A program made the translations under genes and the position numbers. From NCBI GenBank assembly GCA_945952045.1, contig CAMFHE010000012.1, forward strand, positions 1-64,000: a stretch of DNA of 64,000 bases, written 5' to 3'. The stretch comes from an uncultured Rhizobium sp. (lineage in GTDB: Bacteria; Pseudomonadota; Alphaproteobacteria; Rhizobiales; Rhizobiaceae). Shown in pieces: positions 26,543 through 35,253 of the stretch. Within the stretch, counting starts at the first letter, position 1, and every line of letters begins with the position of its first letter. A model generated the notes under the pieces. It ran no database searches. It saw nothing but the letters and a program-made list of their open reading frames with translations, and was not told the origin of the DNA.

Positions 26543-27022
26543 TCACGCTGGCCGCAGATTGGCTTCCTTGACCGATTCCATCACCACGAAGGTCGAGGTG
26601 CTGGCGACATGCGGCAGGGTCGAGATATATTCGCCGAGCACCCGGCGGAACCGGCGCATGTCGGCGGTGCGCACCTTGAGCAGATAGTCATAGGAACCGG
26701 CGATCATCTGGCATTCCTCGATCTCCCGGATGCCGCGCACCGCCTCGTTGAAGGCATGCAGCGCCGCCTCGCGCGTATCGGAGAGTTTCACCTCGGTATA
26801 GGCGACATGATCGAGACCGAGTTTCTGCGGATCGAGCACGGCGCGGAAGCCCAAAATATAGCCATCCTTGATCAATCGCTTCAGCCGCTGATGGCACGGC
26901 GTCTTCGAAAGACCGACCTTCTCCGAGAGATCGGTAATCGACAGGCGACCGTCATCGACCAGCGCCTGGATGATCTTGATATCATAGCTATCCAATTCGC
27001 CTGAAATCGAGGCTTGAACCAT
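26543..27022 (-). CDS. putR: Lrp/AsnC family regulator of proline catabolism
   Basis: This 159-residue Lrp/AsnC protein has an N-terminal winged helix (DIKIIQALVDDGRLSITDLS, then KTPCHQRLKRL) and a RAM ligand-binding domain. It is divergent from putA across a 210-base region. In Agrobacterium and related bacteria the Lrp-type PutR activates putA in response to proline, and the arrangement here is the same. The ATG follows GGAG by 8 bases. The gap holds AT-rich DNA and a partial inverted repeat around GAATT/AATTC (27037-27073) that could be its binding site. Confidence 0.85.
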   Translation of the reverse strand: MVQASISGELDSYDIKIIQALVDDGRLSITDLSEKVGLSKTPCHQRLKRLIKDGYILGFRAVLDPQKLGLDHVAYTEVKLSDTREAALHAFNEAVRGIREIEECQMIAGSYDYLLKVRTADMRRFRRVLGEYISTLPHVASTSTFVVMESVKEANLRPA

Positions 27023-27232
27023 CTTTTTTCACTCCGAATTGCGACTAAATAAGACGAAATGCGCTGTAATTCGCCAATCTCCAGTACGCATATCGCGTGG
27101 CGATGTGATATACAATGCCGCAGAGCCGGAAAGAGGGGGATGGCGCGCGGCCTTGCGCAAGCGTCACGCGAGGGCCATTCTCCCATTCCGGAAATCACGC
27201 CATTTGCCTCGAACTTCGACGGAGACCTTTCT

Positions 27233-30200
27233 GTGTCGACTCCCAAGCCCTTTGCTGATTTTGCGCCCTCCATCCGCCCGCAATCGCGGCTGCGCCAGGC
27301 GATCACCGCAGCCTATCGCCGGCCCGAGGCCGAATGCGTCGCCACGCTGCTCGAACAGGCGACCCTGCCGGAAGACACACGCAAGGCCGTGCGCGCCACT
27401 GCCCGCAAGCTGATCGAGGCGTTGCGCGCCAAGCACAAGGGCGCCGGCGTCGAGGGGCTGGTGCATGAATATTCGCTGTCGAGCCAGGAAGGCGTGGCGC
27501 TGATGTGCCTGGCCGAAGCGCTGCTGCGCATTCCCGACACCGCCACCCGCGACGCGCTGATCCGCGACAAGATCGCTGAAGGCGACTGGAAGTCGCATAT
27601 GGGCGGCGGTCGCTCGCTGTTCGTCAACGCCGCTACCTGGGGCCTCGTCGTCACCGGCAAGCTGACCTCGACGGTCAACGACCGCGGCCTTTCCGCCGCG
27701 CTGACGCGCCTCATCGCGCGCGCCGGCGAGCCGGTCATCCGCCGCGGCGTCGATATGGCGATGCGCATGATGGGCGAGCAGTTCGTCACCGGCGAGACCA
27801 TCGACGAGGCGCTGAAGCGCGCCCGGCCGCTGGAGGAGCGCGGTTTCCGCTATTCCTACGACATGCTCGGCGAAGCCGCGACCACGGCTGCCGATGCGGA
27901 GCGCTATTACAAGGATTACGAGACCGCCATCCATGCCATCGGCCGCGCCTCGGCCGGTCGCGGCATCTATGACGGCCCCGGCATTTCCATCAAGCTTTCG
28001 GCGCTGCATCCGCGCTACGTCCGCGCCCAGGCCGCCCGCGTCATGGGCGAACTGCTGCCGAAGGTGAAGGCGCTGGCGCTGCTGTCGAAGAAATACGATA
28101 TCGGCCTCAACATCGATGCCGAGGAAGCCGACCGTCTCGAACTGTCGCTCGACCTGCTGCAAAGTCTCTGCGAAGACCCCGACCTCGCCGGGTGGAACGG
28201 CATGGGTTTCGTGGTGCAGGCCTATGGCAAGCGCTGCCCTTATGTGCTCGATTTCATCATCGATCTTGCCCGCCGCACGCAGCGACGCATCATGGTGCGC
28301 CTGGTCAAGGGCGCCTATTGGGATGCCGAGATCAAGCGCGCCCAGGTCGACGGGCTCGAGGATTTCCCGGTCTATACCCGCAAGGTCCACACCGACGTCT
28401 CCTACATCGCCTGCGCCCGCAAACTGCTGGCGGCGACCGATGCCGTCTTCCCGCAATTCGCCACCCACAACGCCCAGACGCTGGCGACCATCTACCAGCT
28501 CGCCGGCCCGGATTTCCAGACCGGCAAGTATGAGTTCCAGTGCCTGCACGGCATGGGCGAGCCGCTCTATGACGAAGTCGTCGGTGCGAGCAAGCTGAAC
28601 CGCCCGGCCCGCATCTATGCGCCGGTCGGGACCCATGAGACGCTGCTGGCCTATCTCGTCCGTCGCCTGCTCGAAAACGGCGCCAACTCCTCCTTCGTCA
28701 ATCGCATCGGCGATAAGTCGGTCTCCATCGACGAACTGGTGGCCGATCCGGCCGATGTCGTCCGCTCCATGGCCGTCGTCGGCGCCCGCCACGACCAGAT
28801 CGCCCTGCCGGACGACCTTTTTGGCGCCCGCAAGAATTCGGCCGGTCTCGACCTGTCGAACGAGACGGTGCTGGCCGAGATTTCGGCAACGCTGGACGGC
28901 TCCGCCACCCGCGAATGGCGTTCCGGCCCGACGCTCGGCGAAGGCGAGGCCAGCGGCGTGAGCCGCCCGGTCCTCAACCCCGGCGACAACAGGGATGTGG
29001 TCGGCACGGTGACCGAAATCGCCGAAAGCGAGGTCGCCAAGGCGATGCAGATCGCTGCGTCTGCCGGCGCAAGCTGGGGCGCGACCGCGCCCGCCGAGCG
29101 TGCCGCCTGCCTGGAGCGCGCCGCCGACATCATGCAGCGCGACATGCCCGTCCTGCTCGGCCTGATCATGCGCGAGGCCGGCAAGTCGATGCCGAACGCC
29201 ATTGCCGAAGTGCGCGAAGCCATCGACTTCCTGCGCTACTACGCCGAACAGGCGCGCCGGACGCTGGGCGCAACCCACAAGCCGCTCGGCCCCATCGTCT
29301 GCATCAGCCCGTGGAACTTCCCGCTCGCCATCTTCGCCGGCCAGATCGCCGCGGCGCTCGTCGCCGGCAATCCGGTGCTGGCAAAGCCAGCCGAGGAAAC
29401 GCCGCTGATCGCTGCGCAAGGCGTGCGCATCCTGCATGAGGCCGGCATTCCGCTCGCCGCGTTGCAATTGCTGCCGGGCGACGGCCGCATCGGGGCGGCC
29501 CTCGTCGCCGCGCCGGAAACCTGCGGCGTGATGTTCACCGGTTCGACCGAGGTCGCCCGCCTCATCCAGGCGCAGCTCGCCGCGCGCCTGCTGCCGAACG
29601 GCAAGCCGATCCCGCTGATTGCCGAGACCGGCGGCCAGAACGCCATGATCGTCGATTCCTCGGCACTGGCCGAGCAGGTGGTCTTCGACGTCATCGCCTC
29701 GGCCTTCGACAGCGCCGGCCAGCGCTGCTCGGCGCTGCGCGTGCTCTGCCTGCAGGAAGACGTCGCCGACCGGATCCTCACCATGCTCAAGGGCGCGCTG
29801 AAGGAGCTCTCCATCGGCCGCACCGACAGCCTCAAGGTCGATATCGGCCCCGTCATCACCGACGAGGCCAAGGGCATTATCGAAAAGCATATCGCCGGCA
29901 TGCGCGGCCTCGGCCGCAAGGTCGAGCAGCTGCCGCTTGGGTCCCAGACCGAAAACGGCACCTTCGTTGCGCCGACCATCATCGAGATCGGCTCGCTGAA
30001 GGATCTGCACCGCGAAGTCTTCGGCCCGGTCCTCCACGTCCTGCGCTACAAGCGCGACGATCTGGAGCGGCTGATCGAGGACATCAATTCGACCGGTTAC
30101 GGCCTGACCTTCGGCCTGCACACCCGCCTCGACGAGACGATCAGCCATGTGACCGGCCTCATCCGGGTCGGCAACGTCTATATCAACCGCAACGTCATCG

Positions 30201-30898
30201 GCGCGGTGGTCGGCGTACAGCCCTTCGGCGGCCGTGGCCTGTCCGGCACCGGCCCGAAAGCCGGCGGCCCGCTCTATCTCGGCCGTCTGGTGGACAACGC
30301 TCCGGTGCCGCCGCGCCACAGCTCGGTGCATACCGATCCGGCGCTCACCGATTTCGCCCGCTGGCTCGGCCAGCGCGGCCGCAACGAGCTGGCGCGGGAT
30401 GCGCGCGAGACCGGCGGCGTTTCCGCACTCGGCCTCGTGACGGATCTGCCCGGCCCGGTCGGCGAGCGCAATATCTATGCGCTGCATGCGCGTGGCCGCA
30501 TCCTGCTCGTCCCGCAGACCGAGGTCGGCCTCTATCGTCAGTTGACCGCAGCCCTTGCGACCGGCAACGAGGTGGCGATCGATTCCGGTTCGGGTCTCGA
30601 AGCCTCCTTGCGCGACCTGCCGGCCAGCGTCGTCGCTCGCATCACCTGGAGCAAGGATTGGGCAGCAAACGCGCCTTACGCCGGCGCGCTGATCGAAGGC
30701 GATGCCGCGCGCATCGTCGAAGTCGGCAAAAAGATCGCCGCCTTGCCGGGCCCGCTGGTGCTGGTGCAGGCCGCAACCAGCGCCGAACTGGAAGCCAGCG
30801 CCGAGGCCTATTGCCTCAACTGGCTGCTGGAGGAAGTCTCCACCTCGATCAACACGACGGCGGCAGGCGGCAATGCCAGCCTGATGGCCATCGGCTAA
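27233..30898 (+). CDS. putA: Bifunctional proline dehydrogenase / L-glutamate gamma-semialdehyde dehydrogenase
   Basis: This 1,221-residue enzyme oxidises proline to P5C with FAD and then glutamate semialdehyde to glutamate with NAD+. The PRODH domain (about 110-480) includes GPGISIKLSALHPRY and CPYVLDFIIDLARRTQRRI. The ALDH domain (about 560-1030) has its catalytic Cys832 in SAGQRCSALR and LNRPARIYAPVGTHE at the junction. There is no ribbon-helix-helix N-terminus, so the protein is not an autorepressor and control falls to PutR. A GTG start is chosen because CGGAGACC lies 8 bases upstream and the sequence STPKPFADFAPS begins the conserved region. A strong terminator follows. Confidence 0.92.
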   Translation: MSTPKPFADFAPSIRPQSRLRQAITAAYRRPEAECVATLLEQATLPEDTRKAVRATARKLIEALRAKHKGAGVEGLVHEYSLSSQEGVALMCLAEALLRIPDTATRDALIRDKIAEGDWKSHMGGGRSLFVNAATWGLVVTGKLTSTVNDRGLSAALTRLIARAGEPVIRRGVDMAMRMMGEQFVTGETIDEALKRARPLEERGFRYSYDMLGEAATTAADAERYYKDYETAIHAIGRASAGRGIYDGPGISIKLSALHPRYVRAQAARVMGELLPKVKALALLSKKYDIGLNIDAEEADRLELSLDLLQSLCEDPDLAGWNGMGFVVQAYGKRCPYVLDFIIDLARRTQRRIMVRLVKGAYWDAEIKRAQVDGLEDFPVYTRKVHTDVSYIACARKLLAATDAVFPQFATHNAQTLATIYQLAGPDFQTGKYEFQCLHGMGEPLYDEVVGASKLNRPARIYAPVGTHETLLAYLVRRLLENGANSSFVNRIGDKSVSIDELVADPADVVRSMAVVGARHDQIALPDDLFGARKNSAGLDLSNETVLAEISATLDGSATREWRSGPTLGEGEASGVSRPVLNPGDNRDVVGTVTEIAESEVAKAMQIAASAGASWGATAPAERAACLERAADIMQRDMPVLLGLIMREAGKSMPNAIAEVREAIDFLRYYAEQARRTLGATHKPLGPIVCISPWNFPLAIFAGQIAAALVAGNPVLAKPAEETPLIAAQGVRILHEAGIPLAALQLLPGDGRIGAALVAAPETCGVMFTGSTEVARLIQAQLAARLLPNGKPIPLIAETGGQNAMIVDSSALAEQVVFDVIASAFDSAGQRCSALRVLCLQEDVADRILTMLKGALKELSIGRTDSLKVDIGPVITDEAKGIIEKHIAGMRGLGRKVEQLPLGSQTENGTFVAPTIIEIGSLKDLHREVFGPVLHVLRYKRDDLERLIEDINSTGYGLTFGLHTRLDETISHVTGLIRVGNVYINRNVIGAVVGVQPFGGRGLSGTGPKAGGPLYLGRLVDNAPVPPRHSSVHTDPALTDFARWLGQRGRNELARDARETGGVSALGLVTDLPGPVGERNIYALHARGRILLVPQTEVGLYRQLTAALATGNEVAIDSGSGLEASLRDLPASVVARITWSKDWAANAPYAGALIEGDAARIVEVGKKIAALPGPLVLVQAATSAELEASAEAYCLNWLLEEVSTSINTTAAGGNASLMAIG

Positions 30899-30965
30899 AT
30901 CGATTCAAGACCTTACGCCCGCTCGCGGGGCGGTCGACAGGCCGCCTTTCGCAAGCTAGGGTGCC

Positions 30966-31006
30966 GGCCGCCGTCCTGGGGGAAAACAGGGCGGCGGCCT
31001 TTCTGT
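30966..31006 (+). terminator. Rho-independent terminator of putA
   Basis: GGCCGCCG and CGGCGGCC, extended inward by CCTG/CAGG, form a stem around a GGGGAAAA loop, followed by TTTCTGT. It lies 67 bases after the putA stop. Confidence 0.72.
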
Positions 31007-31032
31007 ATCTGGTTGTCGTCGGGGGATTGACA

Positions 31033-32238
31033 ATGTCCGGGGAATTCAATGCCGAATTGCATGCGCGTCCGTCCACCTATTTCACCGGGCCGGCCTTCGT
31101 CGAACATCTCGCCTTCATGCCGACAGACGATCAGGGCTGGCATAGCGCCGCGCTGACCACCGCGCGCCCCACCCATGTTTCGGCCGGTGTCCAGACCCGC
31201 GTCGAGTTTCACACCGAATTCGTCACCGTCACCCGCGTCACGACGCTCGCGACCAATGCCGAGCGCTGGCCGATGCCGACGCTGACGGTAGCCGATGCCG
31301 AGCGCGAGGCCGGCGTCTCCGCCGCCCATGTCGTCTATCGACTGGCCGTTCTGGTCCGCAACGCGATCCCGGACGATCTGGCGCCCTATCTGACGCAATA
31401 CGGGTTCAGCGATGCCGCTGCGTCCCATATCGGCGGCGATGCCGCGCAGATCTGCTCCGATTTCCATGACACGTCCGAACATGGCTGCCGCGTGGTCCTC
31501 TTCAATCGCCATCTGAACAGCTACAGGCTGGGACGCATGGTGCGCCGTCTGTGCGAGATTGAAACCTATCGGGCAATGGCCCTGCTTGGCCTGCCGCAGG
31601 CGCGCAAGCTGGGGCCGGAACTGGCTTCCTACGACCGGCGTCTTGCCGATCTCGCCAGCCGCAATCGCACGGTCGAACCCTCTGACCACAAGCAGCTTCT
31701 GAACGAGATCTCAACGCTGTCGGCGCACCTCATCTCCGCTGCGGCAGAAACCCGCAATCGGTTCGGCGCAACCGCCGCCTATGCCAAGATCGTCGAAGAG
31801 CGAATTGGCGACCTGCGCGAGACCCATGTGCCGGGCTTTCAGCGCTTCGGCGTTTTCATCATGCGCCGCTTCCGACCGGCGGCCCGAACCTGCGAGGCGA
31901 CGGCGCTGCGGCTGGAGCAGCTTTCACAGGCAGCCATGCATATTCTCGACCTGCTTCAGACCCGCATCCAGGTGGAGGTCGAAGCGCAGAATGCGGTGCA
32001 GATCCAGGCGCTTGCCGAACGCGCCGCGACGCAGCTCAAGATCCAGCGCGCCGTCGAAGGCCTGTCGGTCATCGCCATCAGCTATTACCTGCTGAGCCTG
32101 ATGAAGACCGCCATGGAAGCCGCCGACCATGCCGGCTACCACATCAGCCCCTTCGTCATGCTGATCTCGATCCCGATCGTCATTTGCGCCGTGGCGCTGG
32201 CGATCTTCCGGGTGCGTGAGGCTTTCGAGAAAGAATAA
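31033..32238 (+). CDS. DUF3422 family membrane protein
   Basis: This 401-residue protein opens with NAELHARPSTYFTGPAFVEH, the conserved start of the DUF3422 family. The bulk is cytosolic and helical; two hydrophobic segments near the C-terminus (GLSVIAISYYLLSLM and PFVMLISIPIVICAVALAIF) should anchor it in the inner membrane. The function is unknown. The ATG at 31033 follows GGGGGA. It is monocistronic, lying between the putA terminator and a minus-strand terminator. Confidence 0.8.
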   Translation: MSGEFNAELHARPSTYFTGPAFVEHLAFMPTDDQGWHSAALTTARPTHVSAGVQTRVEFHTEFVTVTRVTTLATNAERWPMPTLTVADAEREAGVSAAHVVYRLAVLVRNAIPDDLAPYLTQYGFSDAAASHIGGDAAQICSDFHDTSEHGCRVVLFNRHLNSYRLGRMVRRLCEIETYRAMALLGLPQARKLGPELASYDRRLADLASRNRTVEPSDHKQLLNEISTLSAHLISAAAETRNRFGATAAYAKIVEERIGDLRETHVPGFQRFGVFIMRRFRPAARTCEATALRLEQLSQAAMHILDLLQTRIQVEVEAQNAVQIQALAERAATQLKIQRAVEGLSVIAISYYLLSLMKTAMEAADHAGYHISPFVMLISIPIVICAVALAIFRVREAFEKE

Positions 32239-32243
32239 GGGCG

Positions 32244-32284
32244 CTAAAAAGAAAAAGGGGCCGACGATAAAAATCGCGGCCCTT
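32244..32284 (-). terminator. Strong minus-strand rho-independent terminator
   Basis: On the minus strand, AAGGGCCGCGAT-TTTT-ATCGTCGGCCCC forms a long stem with a single bulge, followed by TTTTTCTTTTT. There is no T-run on the plus strand, so it ends transcripts coming from the right, either the candidate small RNA or the nine-gene operon ending at 32483. Confidence 0.8.
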
Positions 32285-32370
32285 AAGGTGTGAAGGTCTA
32301 AACCTCCAGAGGGGAACAGCTGAAACGACGGGTCTGGGAGGAAACCGTCGATGTGCTTCAGCTGCGTGCT
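32245..32370 (-). ncRNA. Candidate small RNA with exposed CCUCCC loop
   Basis: On the minus strand a nested hairpin (CAGCTGAA/TTCAGCTG outer at 32364-32317, CGACGG/CCGTCG inner) presents the loop TTTCCTCCCAGAC. About 35 bases later a strong rho-independent terminator ends in TTTTTCTTTTT. A CCUCCC loop is complementary to a ribosome-binding site and is the hallmark of the rhizobial cuckoo/ar14-type small RNAs. There is no open reading frame that I can support here. It may have its own promoter (a weak one is possible around 32375-32400) or be cut from the 3' end of the upstream minus-strand operon that stops at 32483. Confidence 0.5.
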
Positions 32371-32482
32371 ATTTGCCTTCGAATTGGGCACAAGGCAATC
32401 AATTTTTGTGCATTGCAGCTATGCATTTTGAGGACATCAAATGGAGGCCGATATGCGCCTCCATCTGGATTTGCCGGAAATT

Positions 32483-34441
32483 TCAAAGCGCTGCGCCGAG
32501 CTTCAAGCCCTCGAAAACCGCTTCCTCCGCCGTGCGCGGGGCCAGACAGTCTCCAGCCATGCGAATCTCGACGTCGAGACCATCAAGCTCATGCTGCAGC
32601 GCATCCTGAGGCTTGTGACCGAGACAGAGGACGAGCGTATCGATGTTTTCGAACAGGATCGGCTCGCCGCTGGCGGTGTGCTGCATGTAGACCGTGCCGC
32701 TATCGGCGCCGAACAGGCGGGCATAGGGTGTTATGCGCACCTGCAGCTTGTGCAGCTCAGCGACGAGATTGTCGCGCACATACAAAGGCAGGGCTTCGCC
32801 GAGATGCGTGCCGCTGAGCGCCAGATCGACTTCGCAGCCATCCTTGGTCAGAAGCTCGGCAATGCCCGGTCCGATCCAGTCGCTGCGCCATTCGGCGACG
32901 ACGACACGACGGCCGGGCTTGACCTCGCGGCGCAGGATCTGCCAGGCATCGACGACCTGCACGCTGCCGTCATCGGCAATCTTGGGCCGATAGGGCGCAG
33001 CGCCTGTGGCGATGACGACGCTGTCGGGCCGTTCCCGCTCGACCAGTTCGCGATCGACCGTGATGCCACGCTGGACGCGCACCTGCGCCAGTTCCAGCTC
33101 GCGCGACAGATTGGTGACGATTCCGCCGAATTCCGAGCGGCGCGGCAGCAGTTGCGCGAGGTTGGCCTGACCGCCGAGCTGGCGGTTTGCCTCATAAAGC
33201 GTCACGTCATGGCCGCGCTTGGCGGCGGTGATCGCCGCCTTCATGCCGGCCGGACCGCCGCCGACGACCATCACCCGCTTGCGCCGCGCGGCCGGCGTCA
33301 GCGTGCCATAGCGCAGCTCGCGCCCGGTTTCGGGATGCTGGATACAGGAAATCGGCAGGCCGCGATGGAAATGGCCGATGCAGGCCTGGTTGCAGGCGAT
33401 GCAGGCGCGGATATCGTCCGGGCGGTTGTCCTCTGCCTTTGCGGGCATCGCCGGATCGCAGATCAGCGCCCGGGTCATGCCGCACATGTCGGCTTGGCCC
33501 TTGGCGACGATCGCTTCCGCTTCCTGCGGCTGGTTGATACGGCCGGCGACGAAGACCGGGATCTTCAGGCCCTGCCGAAATCGATTGGCATCGCTCGCGA
33601 GATAACCGCTCTGGAAGGCCATGGGCGGGGCGATATGCACCGCGCCGCCCAGCGTCGCCGAGGTGCCGGCGGTGATGTTGACATAGTCGATCAGGTCTTC
33701 GAGCCCGCGACAGCACTCCATCGCCTCTTCCTGCGTCAGACCTTCCTCATCGCGCTCGCTGGAGCTGATGCGCATGCCGATGACGAAGTCTTCGCTGGTC
33801 GCGGCGCGCATGGCGGTCAGCGCCTCGCGGGCGAAACGCAGCCGGTTTTCCAGCGTGCCGCCATAGGCATCCTCGCGACGGTTGACGCGCGGATTGAAGA
33901 ACTGCGCCGGCAGATAACCGTGGCTTGCGACGAACTCGACGCCATCGAGCCCGGCCTGAAACATGCGCCGCGCGGCGGATACATAGCCCTCGATGATTTC
34001 GCGAACCATCCGCAGATCCATCGCACGCGGCATAACGCGGAACCGCTCGTTCGGTGAAACGGAGGGCGCATAGGCGACTGCCAGCAGCCCGTCGCCGCTT
34101 TCCATGATCTCGCGGCCGGGGTGGAAGAGCTGCGAAAACACGGTGCAACCATGGGCATGGCAGACATCGGCGAGTTTTCGATAGCCTTCGATGCAGTCAT
34201 CGTCGGTCGCCATCAGCATATGCGAAGTGTAGCGCGCCGTCTCGTGTACGCCCGCGACCTGGGTGACGATCAAGCCGACGCCGCCCTTGGCGCGGGATTC
34301 GTGATAGGCGATCAACGCCTCGTTGACGAGGCCGTCGGTCGGTAGCGTCGTGTCGTGGCCGGTCGAGAGAATGCGGTTCTTGATCGTCGCGCCGCGAATG
34401 GTGATCGGCGAGAACAGATGCGGGAAAAGCGCCTCGGTCAT
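32483..34441 (-). CDS. Old-yellow-enzyme / 4Fe-4S flavin oxidoreductase (TMADH / dienoyl-CoA reductase / N-methylproline demethylase family)
   Basis: This 652-residue protein starts with an FMN TIM barrel (about 1-340, LFSPITIRGATIKNRILSTG). It has a 4Fe-4S motif Cys347, Cys350, Cys354, Cys366 (CIACNQAC then SC) and then an FAD/NAD(P)-binding half (VVGGGPAGM near 392). The same architecture occurs in trimethylamine dehydrogenase, 2,4-dienoyl-CoA reductase and the stachydrine-pathway N-methylproline demethylase of rhizobia. Context with an amine importer and a PuuB-like oxidase favours demethylation of an N-methylated compound, but this is inference. Its start overlaps the cupin stop by 4 bases. 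It is the last gene of the operon. Confidence 0.82.
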   Translation of the reverse strand: MTEALFPHLFSPITIRGATIKNRILSTGHDTTLPTDGLVNEALIAYHESRAKGGVGLIVTQVAGVHETARYTSHMLMATDDDCIEGYRKLADVCHAHGCTVFSQLFHPGREIMESGDGLLAVAYAPSVSPNERFRVMPRAMDLRMVREIIEGYVSAARRMFQAGLDGVEFVASHGYLPAQFFNPRVNRREDAYGGTLENRLRFAREALTAMRAATSEDFVIGMRISSSERDEEGLTQEEAMECCRGLEDLIDYVNITAGTSATLGGAVHIAPPMAFQSGYLASDANRFRQGLKIPVFVAGRINQPQEAEAIVAKGQADMCGMTRALICDPAMPAKAEDNRPDDIRACIACNQACIGHFHRGLPISCIQHPETGRELRYGTLTPAARRKRVMVVGGGPAGMKAAITAAKRGHDVTLYEANRQLGGQANLAQLLPRRSEFGGIVTNLSRELELAQVRVQRGITVDRELVERERPDSVVIATGAAPYRPKIADDGSVQVVDAWQILRREVKPGRRVVVAEWRSDWIGPGIAELLTKDGCEVDLALSGTHLGEALPLYVRDNLVAELHKLQVRITPYARLFGADSGTVYMQHTASGEPILFENIDTLVLCLGHKPQDALQHELDGLDVEIRMAGDCLAPRTAEEAVFEGLKLGAAL

Positions 34442-34806
34442 TGGCCGTCTCCGCGCTTGGCGGCGGCGATTGCCTTCCAGTCGACCGGCGACAGGGCGTA
34501 GAACACGGTGGCGCCGTCGCCCTCGTAATGCAGGCTGGTGTTTTCCGGGATCCATAGCACATCGCCCGGCCCCGCCTCATGCACCGTATCGCCGACGCGT
34601 AGCCGGAACGTGCCTTCGAGTGTGACGATCAATTCGTCATACAGCACCGTCCAGGCGATGGAACAGTCATCGAAGCGGGCAATGCCGGCCCCCATCGAGC
34701 GGCTGATCTCGGGGCCGACAAGGCGGCTGATCGCGGCGCGCGCCGGATCGTTGCCATAGGGTTCGAACGTGCGGTCCGCCTTGCGGAACAGAAGGACGTC
34801 ATTCAT
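34438..34806 (-). CDS. Cupin domain protein (EutQ-like)
   Basis: This 122-residue single-domain cupin has strands with VLYDELIVTLEGTFRLRVGD and a second motif GDVLWIPENTSLHYEG that could bind a metal or small ligand. It resembles ethanolamine-utilisation EutQ-type cupins. GGAGGAG lies 8 bases before the ATG at 34806. It is coupled to the downstream flavin oxidoreductase by an ATGA overlap. No catalytic role can be read from the sequence. Confidence 0.78.
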   Translation of the reverse strand: MNDVLLFRKADRTFEPYGNDPARAAISRLVGPEISRSMGAGIARFDDCSIAWTVLYDELIVTLEGTFRLRVGDTVHEAGPGDVLWIPENTSLHYEGDGATVFYALSPVDWKAIAAAKRGDGQ

Positions 34807-34833
34807 CGGGGTTTCTCCTCCCGTCATTTTGAA

Positions 34834-34851
34834 AGGGGCGTCTCCGCCCCT
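34834..34851 (-). repeat. Stem-loop between the two cupin genes
   Basis: AGGGGCG and CGCCCCT form a 7-bp stem with a 4-base loop, followed on the minus strand by TTTCAAAAT. It could act as a partial terminator within the operon. Confidence 0.45.
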
Positions 34852-34863
34852 CGATTTCGCGGA

Positions 34864-35223
34864 TCAGACGCCATTTGCGACCATCGTGTAGATCTTGCGG
34901 GTCTGTTCATGGATCGTCCATTCGCCACGCCAGCCAAGCGGCAGCACGAACATCTCGCCGGCGGAGATCTCGCGGCTGGAGCCGTCGCTGTTGTGCAGCG
35001 TCACGCGGCCGCTCAGAAGGTGGCAAAGTTCGGCCGTGTTGCTGCGGTCGGCGGTGAAACGACCCGGCGTGCATTCCCAGATGCCGGTTTCCATCTTGCC
35101 GTCGGCGCTGGTCCACAGCGATTTTGCCGCCTCGCGCTGATCGCCTTCGATCGACGTCGGCTTCGGCTCGAACGCCCCGATATCGAGAGCAAGGAGGTCG
35201 CCGAAGTTTTCAAAAGATATCAT
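34864..35223 (-). CDS. Cupin domain protein (DUF861 / cupin_3 type)
   Basis: This 119-residue protein has the cupin_3 pattern: ETGIWECTPGRFTADR, then ELCHLLSGRVTLHNSDG and GEMFVLPLGWRGEWTIHE. Members bind small acids or amines and are often found next to amine-catabolism genes. It lies between the DAO-type oxidase and a second cupin in the nine-gene operon. The role is unknown; a sensor or a sugar/ureidoglycolate-like lyase function is possible. Confidence 0.78.
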   Translation of the reverse strand: MISFENFGDLLALDIGAFEPKPTSIEGDQREAAKSLWTSADGKMETGIWECTPGRFTADRSNTAELCHLLSGRVTLHNSDGSSREISAGEMFVLPLGWRGEWTIHEQTRKIYTMVANGV

Positions 35224-35253
35224 GGTCTTGTCCTGTCAATAAAGGATGGCGGC

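Noticed and set aside
27164..30487. A 1107-residue open frame on the minus strand opposite putA
   Set aside because: It lies entirely within the strongly conserved putA gene on the other strand, has no ribosome site or family resemblance, and is the usual GC-rich antisense shadow.
32255..32284. A plus-strand terminator for DUF3422
   Set aside because: The T-run is only on the minus strand (AAAAA precedes the stem on the plus strand), so it works for leftward transcripts.
31924..32391. A 155-residue minus-strand open frame overlapping the end of DUF3422 and the small-RNA region
   Set aside because: It runs through the terminator hairpin and the DUF3422 coding region and has no family resemblance.
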